Shown here: positions 27,367 through 36,054 of the stretch, piece by piece
How positions within the stretch are numbered: position 1 is the stretch's first letter
Layout of the letters: each line of letters begins with the position of its first letter
DNA from: Bog-756 sp963699105
Lineage (GTDB): Bacteria > Actinomycetota > Acidimicrobiia > Acidimicrobiales > RAAP-2
Assembly (NCBI GenBank): GCA_963699105.1
Contig: CAVOTI010000001.1
Span: 744,001-808,000 of the forward strand
Reading direction: 5' to 3'
DNA length: 64,000 nucleotides
The notes under the pieces: model-generated
What the model saw: the letters and a program-made list of their open reading frames with translations, nothing else
Told to the model about the DNA's origin: nothing
Databases searched by the model: none
Translations under genes and position numbers: made by a program

Positions 27367-27724
27367 GCGGTTCACCTGGGGTCGAGGGGCGGCACAGCGG
27401 GAAGTCGTACCGCCGTAGCGGTGAGTCGACGACCCGGCGACGGGAGGCGGAAGTGCAGGCCAACCGTACTCCCAGAGCCCTCATCTCCGCATACCCGGAG
27501 CCGGCGGGCCGGCCGGCAGGTGTCCGTCGAAGCGTCACTCCAAATGTCCCTGGGGACATTCGGGGTAGGTCTCGGGGAGCGTTCCGTCGGCCGCTCACTT
27601 CTCACTTTTGCGTACTAGGAGTCGGTAAAACTGAAAACCGACATCGGCAAAGAGGACTCGCACGCACGGGCGCATCCCAGAGGAGGACTCGCATCATGCC
27701 GCGGCCGGCAGCAGCACGAGCCGC
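27367..27724. other. Non-coding region upstream of phaZ and downstream of the sulfatase
   Basis: About 360 bases with no plausible gene. It holds the palindrome at 27543-27560 and a less GC-rich stretch at about 27595-27655 after the sulfatase end. No obvious hairpin-plus-U-run terminator was found. Confidence 0.4.
27543..27560. promoter_or_regulatory. Perfect 8-bp inverted repeat, candidate operator
   Basis: AATGTCCC, two bases (TG), then GGGACATT: a perfect palindrome of 18 bases about 180 bases upstream of the phaZ start. The form and size fit a dimeric repressor site. No regulator is assigned. Confidence 0.45.
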
Positions 27725-29260
27725 TCACTGCATCGCCGCGATCGGCTGTCTCGGCGGATACTTGCCGAAGGACATGAAATGTTTGGCGATCCCGCTGGTG
27801 AAGCTGTCGATATAGGCCAGCTTCCTGATCATGTAGCTGTGGCTTTCCTTGGGATCGAGATAGAGATTGTAGAGACGCCCGTGCGAGTACTTCTGGGTCA
27901 CCCCGGTGAACCCACCCAGGTTGAAGCAGTCCCGGTCGTCGTCGGAGGTGGAGGCAACCATGAACTTCCACTCCCCCACCCGTAGCGCCGAGAACACGTT
28001 GGTCAGCCAGTAGTAGAGATACTTGCGATTGGACACCCCGTCGGGATCGAGCAGGAACGACGTCTGGTCCACCCCGTCGATGTAGCGGTCCCCGGGCACA
28101 GAGTCCGAGGCGCCGGCCACCGACAGAACGGTGTTGAACAGGTCCATCTGCGAGAACAGTCCGTCGGTGACCACATCGGCGGCGATCACCCCCGGCCAGG
28201 TGACGATGCCCGGGACCCGCTGGCCACCCTCCCAGGTGGAACCCTTGGCGCTGCGGAAAGGCGAGTAGGCGGCGTCGGGCCATGTCTCCATCTCGGGGCC
28301 GTTGTCCGAGGACACGAAGATCAAGGTGTCGTCCATCTGCCCGGTGGCTTCCAACTCGGCCACCAGTCTGCCGACGATGTCGTCCAACTCGATGATGGTG
28401 TCCTTGTAGGGGTGCTTGGCCGGCGACGAGCCGAGAAACCGCTCGTGGGGGTAGTTGTCGAAGTGGGCGCCCCGGGTGCAGTGGTAGAGGAACCACGGTT
28501 GGCGGTCCGCCGCCCCGGGCTCGGCCATCCGACGGATGAAGTCGAGAGAGTAGTTGGCCCACTTGTCGTCCAGCAGCGAGAGCACCGGCACCGTCACTTC
28601 CTCCACGTTCTCGGTCTCCCCTCCCCGGACGGCATGGACGAAACACTTGTTGAAGGGAAGGTTCTCCACCCAGGCGGTCCGTTCCTCGCTGTAGACGATC
28701 TCGGGAAAGAAATTGGGATCGCGCCATTCGGTATACATATCGGACACGGACAAGAATCCATAGAAGTCGTCGAATCCCACGTTCTGAGGTTGTGACTCGA
28801 CGTTCTCGCCGATATGCCACTTGCCCACCGCCTGGGTGACGTACCCCGAATCGGAGAGGAGTTGGGCCAGGGTGAGCTCGCCGTCCAGCCCGCCGGGCTG
28901 GCCGTACATGGGCGGTCGCAGCAAGCCGTGGCGCATGGGCAGTCGTCCGGTCATGATCGAAGCGCGCGATGGGGTGCACGACGGCTCCGAATAGCACGAG
29001 GTGAGCAGCTTGCCCCGGCGGGCCAGCCCGTCGATGTTGGGGGTGGCGGCCCCCACCGCCACACCGCCGCCGTAGCAGCCGAAGTCCCCCCAGCCCACGT
29101 CGTCGAACAGGATGAACAAGATGTTCGGGCGCCGCCCGCCCGGGCCCCGGAACCTCTCGAGCACGGCACTGGCGCGCCGCTCCTGGTCGGCGAGTACAAA
29201 CCGCGGCTCGAGACTGTCCCGCTCTCGAACCGTCTCGGCCACTACCGGGTCATGGGTCAT
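27725..29260 (-). CDS. Sulfatase, formylglycine-dependent (arylsulfatase type)
   Basis: 511 residues from ATG 29260, with GAAGGGACG upstream. Hydrolyses sulfate esters. ILFILFDDVGWGDFGCYGG provides the paired metal-binding aspartates; SEPSCTPSRASIMTGR contains CTPSR, where the cysteine is converted to formylglycine; GKWHIGE, HCTRGAHFDNYPHERF and FVSSDNGPEMETW supply the remaining active-site residues. I see no signal peptide, so it seems cytoplasmic or exported by another route. The C-terminal region (KYLYYWLTNVFSALRVGEWK) is family-typical. A longer in-frame start at 29374 reads through low-complexity sequence and is unlikely. It is divergent from a sulfate ABC transporter, so both may serve sulfur supply. 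Confidence 0.85.
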   Translation of the reverse strand: MTHDPVVAETVRERDSLEPRFVLADQERRASAVLERFRGPGGRRPNILFILFDDVGWGDFGCYGGGVAVGAATPNIDGLARRGKLLTSCYSEPSCTPSRASIMTGRLPMRHGLLRPPMYGQPGGLDGELTLAQLLSDSGYVTQAVGKWHIGENVESQPQNVGFDDFYGFLSVSDMYTEWRDPNFFPEIVYSEERTAWVENLPFNKCFVHAVRGGETENVEEVTVPVLSLLDDKWANYSLDFIRRMAEPGAADRQPWFLYHCTRGAHFDNYPHERFLGSSPAKHPYKDTIIELDDIVGRLVAELEATGQMDDTLIFVSSDNGPEMETWPDAAYSPFRSAKGSTWEGGQRVPGIVTWPGVIAADVVTDGLFSQMDLFNTVLSVAGASDSVPGDRYIDGVDQTSFLLDPDGVSNRKYLYYWLTNVFSALRVGEWKFMVASTSDDDRDCFNLGGFTGVTQKYSHGRLYNLYLDPKESHSYMIRKLAYIDSFTSGIAKHFMSFGKYPPRQPIAAMQ

Positions 29261-29507
29261 GGGTGCCTCGTCCCTTCTCGACTTCGGGCCGATGCTAAGC
29301 CATCCCGTCCCCAGGACCCCAGGCCCGGGGCCCCCTCGGAGGGCCCACAGGGCTCTCGGCTTCGGGGCCCCCATCGGGCCTCTGAAAGGACCTCGTCGGA
29401 GCCCAGGTCAGCACCATATTGAACAGACACCGCCCCGCAATGTCCTTCGACAACGGCCCGACAGCGGGTGGACGATCGGCAAGGTGACGGAAAGGTGACT
29501 AATATCT

Positions 29508-29543
29508 CTATCCCTATGGAAACTAGTGATTCCATAGGGATAG
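29508..29543 (+). promoter_or_regulatory. 14-bp perfect inverted repeat in leader of sulfate transporter operon
   Basis: CTATCCCTATGGAA at 29508-29521, an 8-base loop, and TTCCATAGGGATAG at 29530-29543. The GGAGG ribosome binding site begins four bases after the right arm. A TAATAT word sits at about 29499-29504 and might be a -10 box, which would put the repeat in the transcript leader as a strong hairpin; otherwise it is an operator in DNA. Either would fit control of the operon by sulfur status. Confidence 0.6.
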
Positions 29544-29560
29544 TCCGGAGGGAGCAGTCC

Positions 29561-30595
29561 GTGCGACAAATGGTTCGATCGAAAATGGGCAGAGGGCGCC
29601 GCATCCGAGTCATCACCGCGGTGGCGACTGGGTCGCTGGCCCTGGGGATGGCCGTGCCGTCGGTAGCCGGAGCCGCCTCGGGAGGCTCGGTGAACCTGGT
29701 CGCCTACTCGACGCCCAAGCCGGCGTACGCCGCCCTGATCAAGGCGTTCAACGCCACCAGCGCCGGTAAGGGGGTGACCTTCACCCAGTCCTATGGTGCA
29801 TCGGGATCGCAGGCGACTTCGGTGGCGGACGGACTGCCGGCCGACGTGGTCAACTTCTCGCTGAGCCCGGACATGCAGAAGCTGGTCAAGGCCGGCATCG
29901 TGTCCTCGTCATGGGACAGCGGTTCGACCCAGGGCATGGTGACCGACTCGATCGTGTCGTTCATCGTGCGCAAGGGCAATCCGAAGCACATCACCAACTG
30001 GGCCAGCCTGGTCAAGAGTGGAGTGGGCGTGATCACTCCGAACCCGTTCAGTTCGGGCAGCGCCAAGTGGAACATCATGGCCGCCTACGGGGCCGAAGTG
30101 AATCAGGGCAAGTCCAAGGCACAAGCCCAGGCCTACCTGGCCGATCTGCTGAAGCACACCGTGTCCCAGCCCAGCAGCGCCAGCAACGCCCTGCAGACCT
30201 TCTTGTCCGGCGAGGGTGACGTACTGCTCGACTACGAGGACGATGCTCTCTACGCTCAGCACAAGGGCGAGCCGATTTCCATCATCACGCCTCCCCAGAC
30301 CATCCTCATCCAAAACCCGATTGCCGTGACTTCCAACGCCTCGGACCCGAAGGCGGCCAAGGCGTTCGTGTCCTACCTGCTGTCGCCGGCTGGCCAGAAG
30401 GTGTGGGGTGAGCAGGGCTACCGGCCAGTGCTGGCGAAGGTGGCCGCCGAGTTCAAGTTCCCGGCACCGAAGAACCTGTTCACCATCCAGAGCCTCGGGG
30501 GATGGACCAAAGTCGACTCCGCCTTCTTCACGCCCGGGACGGGAACCGTGGCGAAGATCGAGCAGAGTCTCGGTCAATCCACTGCGAGTGGTTGA
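29561..30595 (+). CDS. Sulfate/thiosulfate ABC transporter substrate-binding protein
   Basis: 344 residues from GTG 29561, which has GGAGGGAG seven to fourteen bases upstream. An N-terminal signal peptide ends near SVAGAAS. The mature chain starts VNLVAYSTPKPAYAALIKAF and has TFTQSYGASGSQATSVADG, PADVVNFSLSPDM, VRKGNPKHITNWASLVKSGV and TPNPFSSGSAKWNIMAAYG, the sulfate-contacting loops of the CysP/Sbp family. It captures sulfate outside the membrane and hands it to the two permeases. It opens an operon with cysT, cysW and cysA; its stop overlaps the next start by eight bases. Confidence 0.88.
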   Translation: MRQMVRSKMGRGRRIRVITAVATGSLALGMAVPSVAGAASGGSVNLVAYSTPKPAYAALIKAFNATSAGKGVTFTQSYGASGSQATSVADGLPADVVNFSLSPDMQKLVKAGIVSSSWDSGSTQGMVTDSIVSFIVRKGNPKHITNWASLVKSGVGVITPNPFSSGSAKWNIMAAYGAEVNQGKSKAQAQAYLADLLKHTVSQPSSASNALQTFLSGEGDVLLDYEDDALYAQHKGEPISIITPPQTILIQNPIAVTSNASDPKAAKAFVSYLLSPAGQKVWGEQGYRPVLAKVAAEFKFPAPKNLFTIQSLGGWTKVDSAFFTPGTGTVAKIEQSLGQSTASG

Positions 30596-31438
30596 CGTCA
30601 GCAGCCCTCCGGTAGCACCGGCGCCCCCGGCGCTCCCCCAAAGGCACATCGGCCGATCGGTGGGTCGAGTGGGCGGGCCGGCCTTGGCGGTCACCTATCT
30701 CAGCCTGCTCGTCATCCTCCCCCTGGCCGCCCTGCTGTCCAACGCCTTTTCCGATGGATTGGGTGCCTTCTGGCGGGCAATCTCCCAGCCCGAGGCGGTC
30801 GCCGCCCTCAAACTCACGCTGTGGTGCTCGCTGGCCGTGGCCGCTTTCAATGCCGTGGCCGGCCTGGTGATCGCCTGGGTGCTGGTGCGTGACGAGTTCC
30901 GTGGCAAATCAGCGGTGAACGCGTTGATCGATCTACCTTTCGCCCTCCCGACGGTGGTGGCCGGTCTGACGCTCCTCACCCTTTATGGACCCAACAGCCC
31001 GCTCCACCTCGACGTAGCCAACACCCCGGTGGGGATCCTGTTCGCCCTGGCCTTCGTGACCCTCCCCTTCTCCGTGCGTTCCGTCCAGCCCGTGCTGGCC
31101 GAACTCGACCGCCAGAGCGAGGAGGCGGCCGCGTCCTCGGCGCCTCGCCGGCGGCTGTGCTCCGTCGGATCATCCTTCCCAGCCTGGCGCCATCGATGTT
31201 GGCCGGAGCCGGACTGGCCTTCGCCCGCGCCGTGGGCGAGTTCGGCTCGGTCGTGCTCATCTCCGGCAACATCCCCTTCAAGACCGAAGTTGCGTCGTCG
31301 TGGATATTCAGCCTGTCCCAGAGCGACGATCTGTCGGGAGCAGCGGCCATTTCGGTGGTCCTGGTGGCGATAGCCCTGGTGGTGCTGGTGGCCATCGGCC
31401 TGCTCCGCCGCCGGTTCGCCGTCGGTGAGGCGGTATGA
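30588..31438 (+). CDS. cysT: Sulfate ABC transporter permease CysT (one frameshift)
   Basis: GTG 30588 overlaps the binding-protein stop. About 283 residues with six membrane segments, beginning ALAVTYLSLLVILPLAALL. NALIDLPFALPTVVAGLTLL and VRSVQPVLAELDRQSEEAAA precede a single-base loss near 31140; the other frame continues ASPAAVLRRIILPSLAPSML and AFARAVGEFGSVVLISGN, the EAA-loop and the conserved permease end. The ABC-binding EAA motif therefore spans the shift and would be destroyed in a real mutant. Ends with ATGA shared with cysW. Confidence 0.85.
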
Positions 31439-32328
31439 CCCCCACCCGACGACGGATGCCTCTCCGGATTGTGGCCCTGGGCTACCTGGGCCTCTTGGTG
31501 GTGGTCCCGGTCGGTTCCATCTTCTACCGGGCCTTCCAACACGGGATCGGACCGGCCTGGGACGCCATCACCACCCCCGACGCCCTCCACGCCATGTGGC
31601 TGACGTTCGTGGTGGCGGCCATCGCTGTCCCCCTCGACACCGTGTTCGGCGTCGGGGTCGCCCTCATCTTGTCGCGGCACCGGTTCCGCGGCGCCTGGGT
31701 GTTGGACGCCCTGGTCGACGTCCCCCTGGCCGTGTCCCCGGTCATCGTCGGCCTGGCCCTGATCCTGGTGTACGGCAAGACCGGCTGGTTCGGGAGCTGG
31801 CTGGCCGCCCACGGGGTCCAGGTGATCTTCTCGGTGCCCGGCATCATCATGGCCTCGGCCACCGTGGCCCTTCCCTACGTGGTCCGCGAAGTGCTACCCG
31901 TGCTCCAGGAGATCGGCACCGACCAAGAACAGGCCGCCACCACCCTGGGCGCCAAGCCGTTCACCGTGTTCCGACGGATCACCCTCCCCTCGATCCGGCG
32001 CAGTCTCTCGTACGGGGTCACCCTGACGACGGCCCGGGTCCTCGGCGAGTTCGGCGCGGTGGTGGTGGTGAGCGGCGCCATCGTGGGCCGCACCCAGACG
32101 CTCACCCTGTTCATCGAGGACGGGGTGGAGAACCTCAACACCGTCGGCGCCTACGCCGGCGCCGTCATCCTGGCCATCATCGCCCTGGTGGTACTGGCCA
32201 TCCTGGGCGCCGACCGCAAACAAGGAAGGAGGCAATCGTGGCGATCACCGTCCGATCCGTCTCAAAGCGATTCGGAGATGCAGTTGCTCTTGACGACGTC
32301 ACCCTCCATGTCCCCGACAGGTCCCTGA
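31435..32328 (+). CDS. cysW: Sulfate ABC transporter permease CysW
   Basis: 297 residues; ATG 31435 overlaps the cysT stop as ATGA. Six helices starting LRIVALGYLGLLVVVPVGSI. LVDVPLAVSPVIVGLALILVYG and the EAA loop EQAATTLGAKPFTVFRRITL followed by ARVLGEFGAVVVVSG are diagnostic. The last hydrophobic segment ends at about 32215 (VILAIIALVVLAILGA). The frame then runs a further 100 bases as a hydrophilic tail and overlaps cysA by 91 bases, more than expected, so the true end may be earlier if a base is wrong here. Confidence 0.85.
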   Translation: MTPTRRRMPLRIVALGYLGLLVVVPVGSIFYRAFQHGIGPAWDAITTPDALHAMWLTFVVAAIAVPLDTVFGVGVALILSRHRFRGAWVLDALVDVPLAVSPVIVGLALILVYGKTGWFGSWLAAHGVQVIFSVPGIIMASATVALPYVVREVLPVLQEIGTDQEQAATTLGAKPFTVFRRITLPSIRRSLSYGVTLTTARVLGEFGAVVVVSGAIVGRTQTLTLFIEDGVENLNTVGAYAGAVILAIIALVVLAILGADRKQGRRQSWRSPSDPSQSDSEMQLLLTTSPSMSPTGP

Positions 32329-33254
32329 CCGCCCTGCTGGGACCGAGCGGCGGCGGTAAATCGACCCTGCTCCGGGTGGTCGCCGGGCTCGAGCGACCCG
32401 ACAGCGGAGCCGTGGACATCGATGGCCGGGAGGTGACCGGGGTACCGGCCCGCGACCGGGGCATCGGGTTCTGCTTCCAGCACTACGCGCCGTTCCGCCA
32501 TCTCACCGTCCGCCGGAATGTCGCCTTCGGGTTGGAGGTGCGGCGCCGGCCCAAGGCCGAGGTGCGGGCCAAGGTCGACGAGCTCTTGCACCTGGTCCGG
32601 ATCGAACACCTGGCCGACCGCTACCCATCCCAGCTGTCGGGTGGACAGCGCCAGCGGATGGCACTGGCCCGGGCTCTCGCCATCGAGCCCACCCTGCTCC
32701 TGCTGGACGAGCCGTTCGGCGCCCTCGACGCCCAGGTCCGCCAAGAACTCCGCGTGTGGCTGCGCGATCTGCACCAGAAGATCGCCGTCACCACCGTCCT
32801 GGTCACCCACGACCAGGAGGAGGCCATGGAGGTTGCCGATCACCTGGCCATCATCAACGGTGGGCGGCTCGAACAGAGCGGTACTCCCGCCGAGATCTAC
32901 GACCATCCGGCCAACGAGTTCGTCATGAAGTTTCTCGGGCCGGCCACCGAGCTCGCCGGCTCGTGGGTCCGACCCCACGACCTGGCTCTCCGCCGCCGGC
33001 CCAGCGAGGGCGACCACCCCGGAGTGGTGGAACGCATCACCCACCTCGGGTTCGAGGTCCGGGTGGACATCACCATGGAGAATTGGGAATCGACCTGGGT
33101 CCAGCTCAGCCGGGGGGCGGCCTCAGAACTCGACCTCGGGGCGGGCGACCTGGTCTGGGTCTCCCGGGTCGATACCCCTTCGTCTCAACTGAACGGGACG
33201 GGACCCGGACCCGCACACGGCTCCGGGTACCCGGCGCACCTGGGCAAGCTGTAG
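32238..33254 (+). CDS. cysA: Sulfate ABC transporter ATP-binding protein CysA
   Basis: 338 residues from GTG 32238, preceded by AGGAAGGAGG. Walker A GPSGGGKST, Q-loop region FCFQHYAPFRHLTV, signature LSGGQRQRMALARAL, Walker B LLLLDEPFGALD and switch histidine VTHDQEEAMEVAD are all present. A C-terminal accessory domain (WVRPHDLALRRRP and on) is the TOBE-like domain found in CysA, where it may sense the cell's state. It energises the CysTW permease pair. Confidence 0.92.
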   Translation: MAITVRSVSKRFGDAVALDDVTLHVPDRSLTALLGPSGGGKSTLLRVVAGLERPDSGAVDIDGREVTGVPARDRGIGFCFQHYAPFRHLTVRRNVAFGLEVRRRPKAEVRAKVDELLHLVRIEHLADRYPSQLSGGQRQRMALARALAIEPTLLLLDEPFGALDAQVRQELRVWLRDLHQKIAVTTVLVTHDQEEAMEVADHLAIINGGRLEQSGTPAEIYDHPANEFVMKFLGPATELAGSWVRPHDLALRRRPSEGDHPGVVERITHLGFEVRVDITMENWESTWVQLSRGAASELDLGAGDLVWVSRVDTPSSQLNGTGPGPAHGSGYPAHLGKL

Positions 33255-33263
33255 GACCCGGTT

Positions 33264-33279
33264 GTGACCGGTTGGTCAC
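33264..33279 (+). terminator. Possible weak terminator hairpin after cysA
   Basis: GTGACC, loop GGTT, GGTCAC: a perfect six-base stem starting nine bases after the cysA stop. There is no U-tract, so intrinsic termination would be weak. Confidence 0.3.
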
Positions 33280-33504
33280 GGTCCACCCGCACCGGGCGAG
33301 AGTAAGAATTGCCCTGTCCACCCGAGTGTTTCCCCTGGCTCAGACGGCGACGCCAGGGGAAAAATAACTGAGTGTCGACCCCATGGTGCTTTAGAGAACT
33401 CCCTGCTCACAGCGTATTGAAACCCATAGCCTTTGCCATAAGCCCGGCAATGCAATATCCTTCAAAATGGAAGCGGGGCATTGACACGTGGGAGAGCGGG
33501 TGCA

Positions 33505-33690
33505 ATGCGGGATTTTCGAACGAGGTTGGTCTGCCCGGAGTGTGGTGAATCGGATAATTCCGAACTACGCCGAACTCCTGCCTTTCTACCCGTCCAACTC
33601 TTGCAGGAGAGCGTGATACGTCAGTGCCGCGACTGCCACCACTACTGGTGGGCGGACTGGTCCCCGCATCCGATCCTGGGGATCTTGTAG
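33505..33690 (+). CDS. Zinc-ribbon miniprotein
   Basis: 61 residues from ATG 33505 (a TTG at 33481 would add eight residues; GGGAG lies at about 33490). Two CxxC knuckles, LVCPECGES and RQCRDCHHYWWAD, are 31 residues apart and would bind one zinc. The chain ends ILGIL with no further domain. It stands alone after the less GC-rich 33355-33500 stretch. Function unknown; a nucleic-acid or protein adaptor is possible. Confidence 0.55.
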   Translation: MRDFRTRLVCPECGESDNSELRRTPAFLPVQLLQESVIRQCRDCHHYWWADWSPHPILGIL

Positions 33691-33820
33691 CGCCAGTGGT
33701 GTGGCGGCACCGGGTCGGCGGCCCTGTCCGCCCCCCGGACGAGTACGCCCCTGACCGACGAGCCGGCCCCCTTGCCACCCCAGCGCAGCCACGGGGCGCC
33801 GAGCGTCGATCGAGGCTCGG

Positions 33821-35700
33821 CTACGTGGATCGGTCGACGTGGAGCCACAGGGCGACGCCATGCGTGACTATGGGAGGCCGCCCCAGCACCCCGGTCACGA
33901 ATCTGCGGGCATTGGCACTGTTGGGTCCCACGTTGGCCACGATGATGGAGCTGACGTGCCACTGCTGCCACTGGGCCAGGAGGGTGGAGCGCGATCGGGG
34001 GGTGAGCGCCGCATGGCCGGTATCGACGATCTGGTTGAGGAGGGCGGACGTGTAACTCTGCGGAAAGTACTCGGCCACTCCGGTACCGGGGGTGGGGATG
34101 TAGCCGTAGTACGACGGCATCTTGAACCGCATGTTGGCCGATGCCTGCCAGAGCAGGGCATCGGCGTCCCCTGGAGTGGTCATGGGATAGACGATGGCCA
34201 CCGAACTCCGGGGAATGGCATCGACGGCCGACGAGGTGAAGAAGCTCGGTGTGTCCACCTCGGCCATCGAGTACGGAAGCGAAGGAATGAGCGGGATCAG
34301 GGCAACCACGGCGATGGAGCCGGAGACCGCCGCCGGCAGCCACCGGCCTGCTGACCAGCCCGACCGGGACGACCAGCCCGACCGGGACGACCAGCCCGAC
34401 CAGCCCGACCATCCGTGCACCCGGTCGACACACAGGGCCAGAAGCATCGCCGCGAACAGCGCCACATACAGCGAGAACCGGACCGGGAGGAGGAGGTCGA
34501 GCAGCCTGATCTGATGGAAGAGCGCACCGGGGAGCCACAGCCCGGTGCTGTGGTGGCGGACGAGCAGCGGGGACCCCAGCGAGAGTACGTAGGTGAGCAC
34601 CGCCATGACCATGGCGAATACCGCGATCTTCGATCGCCGACACACGATGGCCGTGGCCACCACGATCAGCACAAGGGGAATGCCCAGATAGGTCCCGTTC
34701 TCCGCCAGGTTGCCGGCAAATCCATCGGCGATCGACTGCCCAGTGGCTCGGCGCCAGAACCTGGTTGCTGGTGGGCAGGATGGCTCCGAGGAGATCGGCC
34801 CGGTAGACACTGGTTTGGTTCTGCGGGGTCACGTGCTGGGCGCCCCGGAAGGAGTACCACAACGGATAGGCCAGCAGGACGGCGGCCAGTCCGGCCCCGG
34901 TGGCGAGCGACTTGACTGCCGGTATCCAGTGACTGGCCACCGAACGCCGATTGAGTGCGATGAGGACGACCACCCCGACGGCCGCCATCACGCTCATCGT
35001 CACCAGGATCTCGTTGGAGACGAAGTACTGCAGAACCACCAGCAGACCGAGGAGGACACCGAGCCGCACCGGGCTACGCGTCTGGCGGACCAGGATCTCG
35101 TCGAGCAGCAGTAAGAACAACGGAACGAACGCCACGAACAACAGGTTGACGTGACCATAGCCCTCGCCCACCATGTACGGCGAGAACCCGAACAACAGGC
35201 CTCCCACAAAGGCCGCCGGGCGCCACTCGACCCACCTGTTGATGACCACGTAAGCCGAAATGGCGGCGGTGAAGAAACACAGGGTGGTGAGGATGTTGTA
35301 CTCGGCCACCGGGCCCGACAGGTAGTTGATCGGGACTGGCGAGCAGCCCGAGCGGCAGAGCGGGAGTGTTGTCGGCCAGGTTCACGCCGAGCGGGTAGTT
35401 CACCCAGTCCGTGAAGAACGGGTTGAACCCGTGCATCAGGCTGAACGGCGTCCAGGAGAAGTACCACATGTACAGCTTGGGATCCTGCGAAGGAGGCAAC
35501 ACCCTCGAGGGGCCGGAGGACCAGGTGTTCCAGGTGGCCAGGACTGACAGCCCGAGATAGACGACCGCACTGCCGGCGGTAGCCAGGCGACGAACCGTCC
35601 GCTGGTGACGGCGGGCGGTCGTGCGCATTGTCCTCGACTCGACCTCGACGTCGGAACCGCTGGTGACGGAGTCCGCCGGGGCGGTGTCAGTGCTGGCCAT
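33821..35700 (-). CDS. Multi-TM glycosyltransferase-like (GT-C type) protein, two frameshifts
   Basis: About 626 residues from ATG 35700. After a cytoplasmic leader the first loop reads PKLYMWYFSWTPFSLMHG and FTDWVNYPLGVNLADNT, which resembles acidic first-loop motifs of membrane glycosyltransferases. Roughly ten membrane helices follow (ISAYVVINRWVEWRPAAFVG, GYGHVNLLFVAFVPLFLLL and so on) and a soluble C-terminal domain ends ALWLHVDRST. One extra C near 35332 and a second shift near 34750 interrupt the frame. A tandem 18-bp repeat at 34353-34410 encodes SGWSSR units in a loop between two helices. Specific sugar and acceptor unknown. Confidence 0.68.
34353..34410. repeat. Tandem 18-bp repeat inside membrane glycosyltransferase-like gene
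   Basis: Two perfect copies of gaccagcccgaccgggac (34353-34370 and 34371-34388), then a third partial copy with a shorter gaccagccc phase. On the minus strand it encodes GWS/SRS repeats. The length is a multiple of three, so copy-number change would keep the frame. Confidence 0.8.
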
Positions 35701-35823
35701 GGGCACCAGTCGACCCTTCGGTCCTAGTGGCCATGAACCGTTGTTCGAGCATGGCCGTTCTTCGATCCGTGATCGTTGTCAATTGATACTTCTCGTTCGG
35801 CACTCGGGTGTGGATGTCGGTGG

Positions 35824-35897
35824 TGGGGACGGAGGGAGTCGAACCCTCACTGGAGGCGGTTTAAGCGCCCTGCCTCTGCCGATTGGGCTACGTCCCC
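35824..35897 (-). tRNA. tRNA with UAA anticodon (nominally Leu) but short variable loop
   Basis: Reverse strand folds as a cloverleaf. The acceptor GGGGACG pairs with CGTCCCC, and the T arm is GAGGG-TTCGACT-CCCTC. The anticodon stem is GGGCG/CGCCT with loop CTTAAAC, so the anticodon is TAA (U33 conserved). The discriminator is A73, and CCA is only partly encoded (ACC then G). The D arm pairs over three base pairs with GG in the loop. The variable region is five bases (CCAGT), whereas bacterial leucine tRNAs normally carry a long class II arm. The gene is real by structure; its amino-acid identity is uncertain. Confidence 0.8.
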
Positions 35898-36054
35898 GAG
35901 GTGTTGCGTCCCGATGGCAACAACGGACCCGCCGTTCCACCTCGTCCTGCGCCATGGTAACCAGTCATGCGGTCACCGGCTCGGGATGCCTCCCGACACC
36001 GGCCACCGTGTGGGGCCTCGGATCGGCCGTCGGCCGGCGGGCCGGCCGCCGCCG

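Noticed and set aside
27453..27815. A 120-codon plus-strand frame upstream of phaZ
   Set aside because: No motif, no ribosome binding site, Arg/Pro-rich, and it overlaps the 3' end of the sulfatase.
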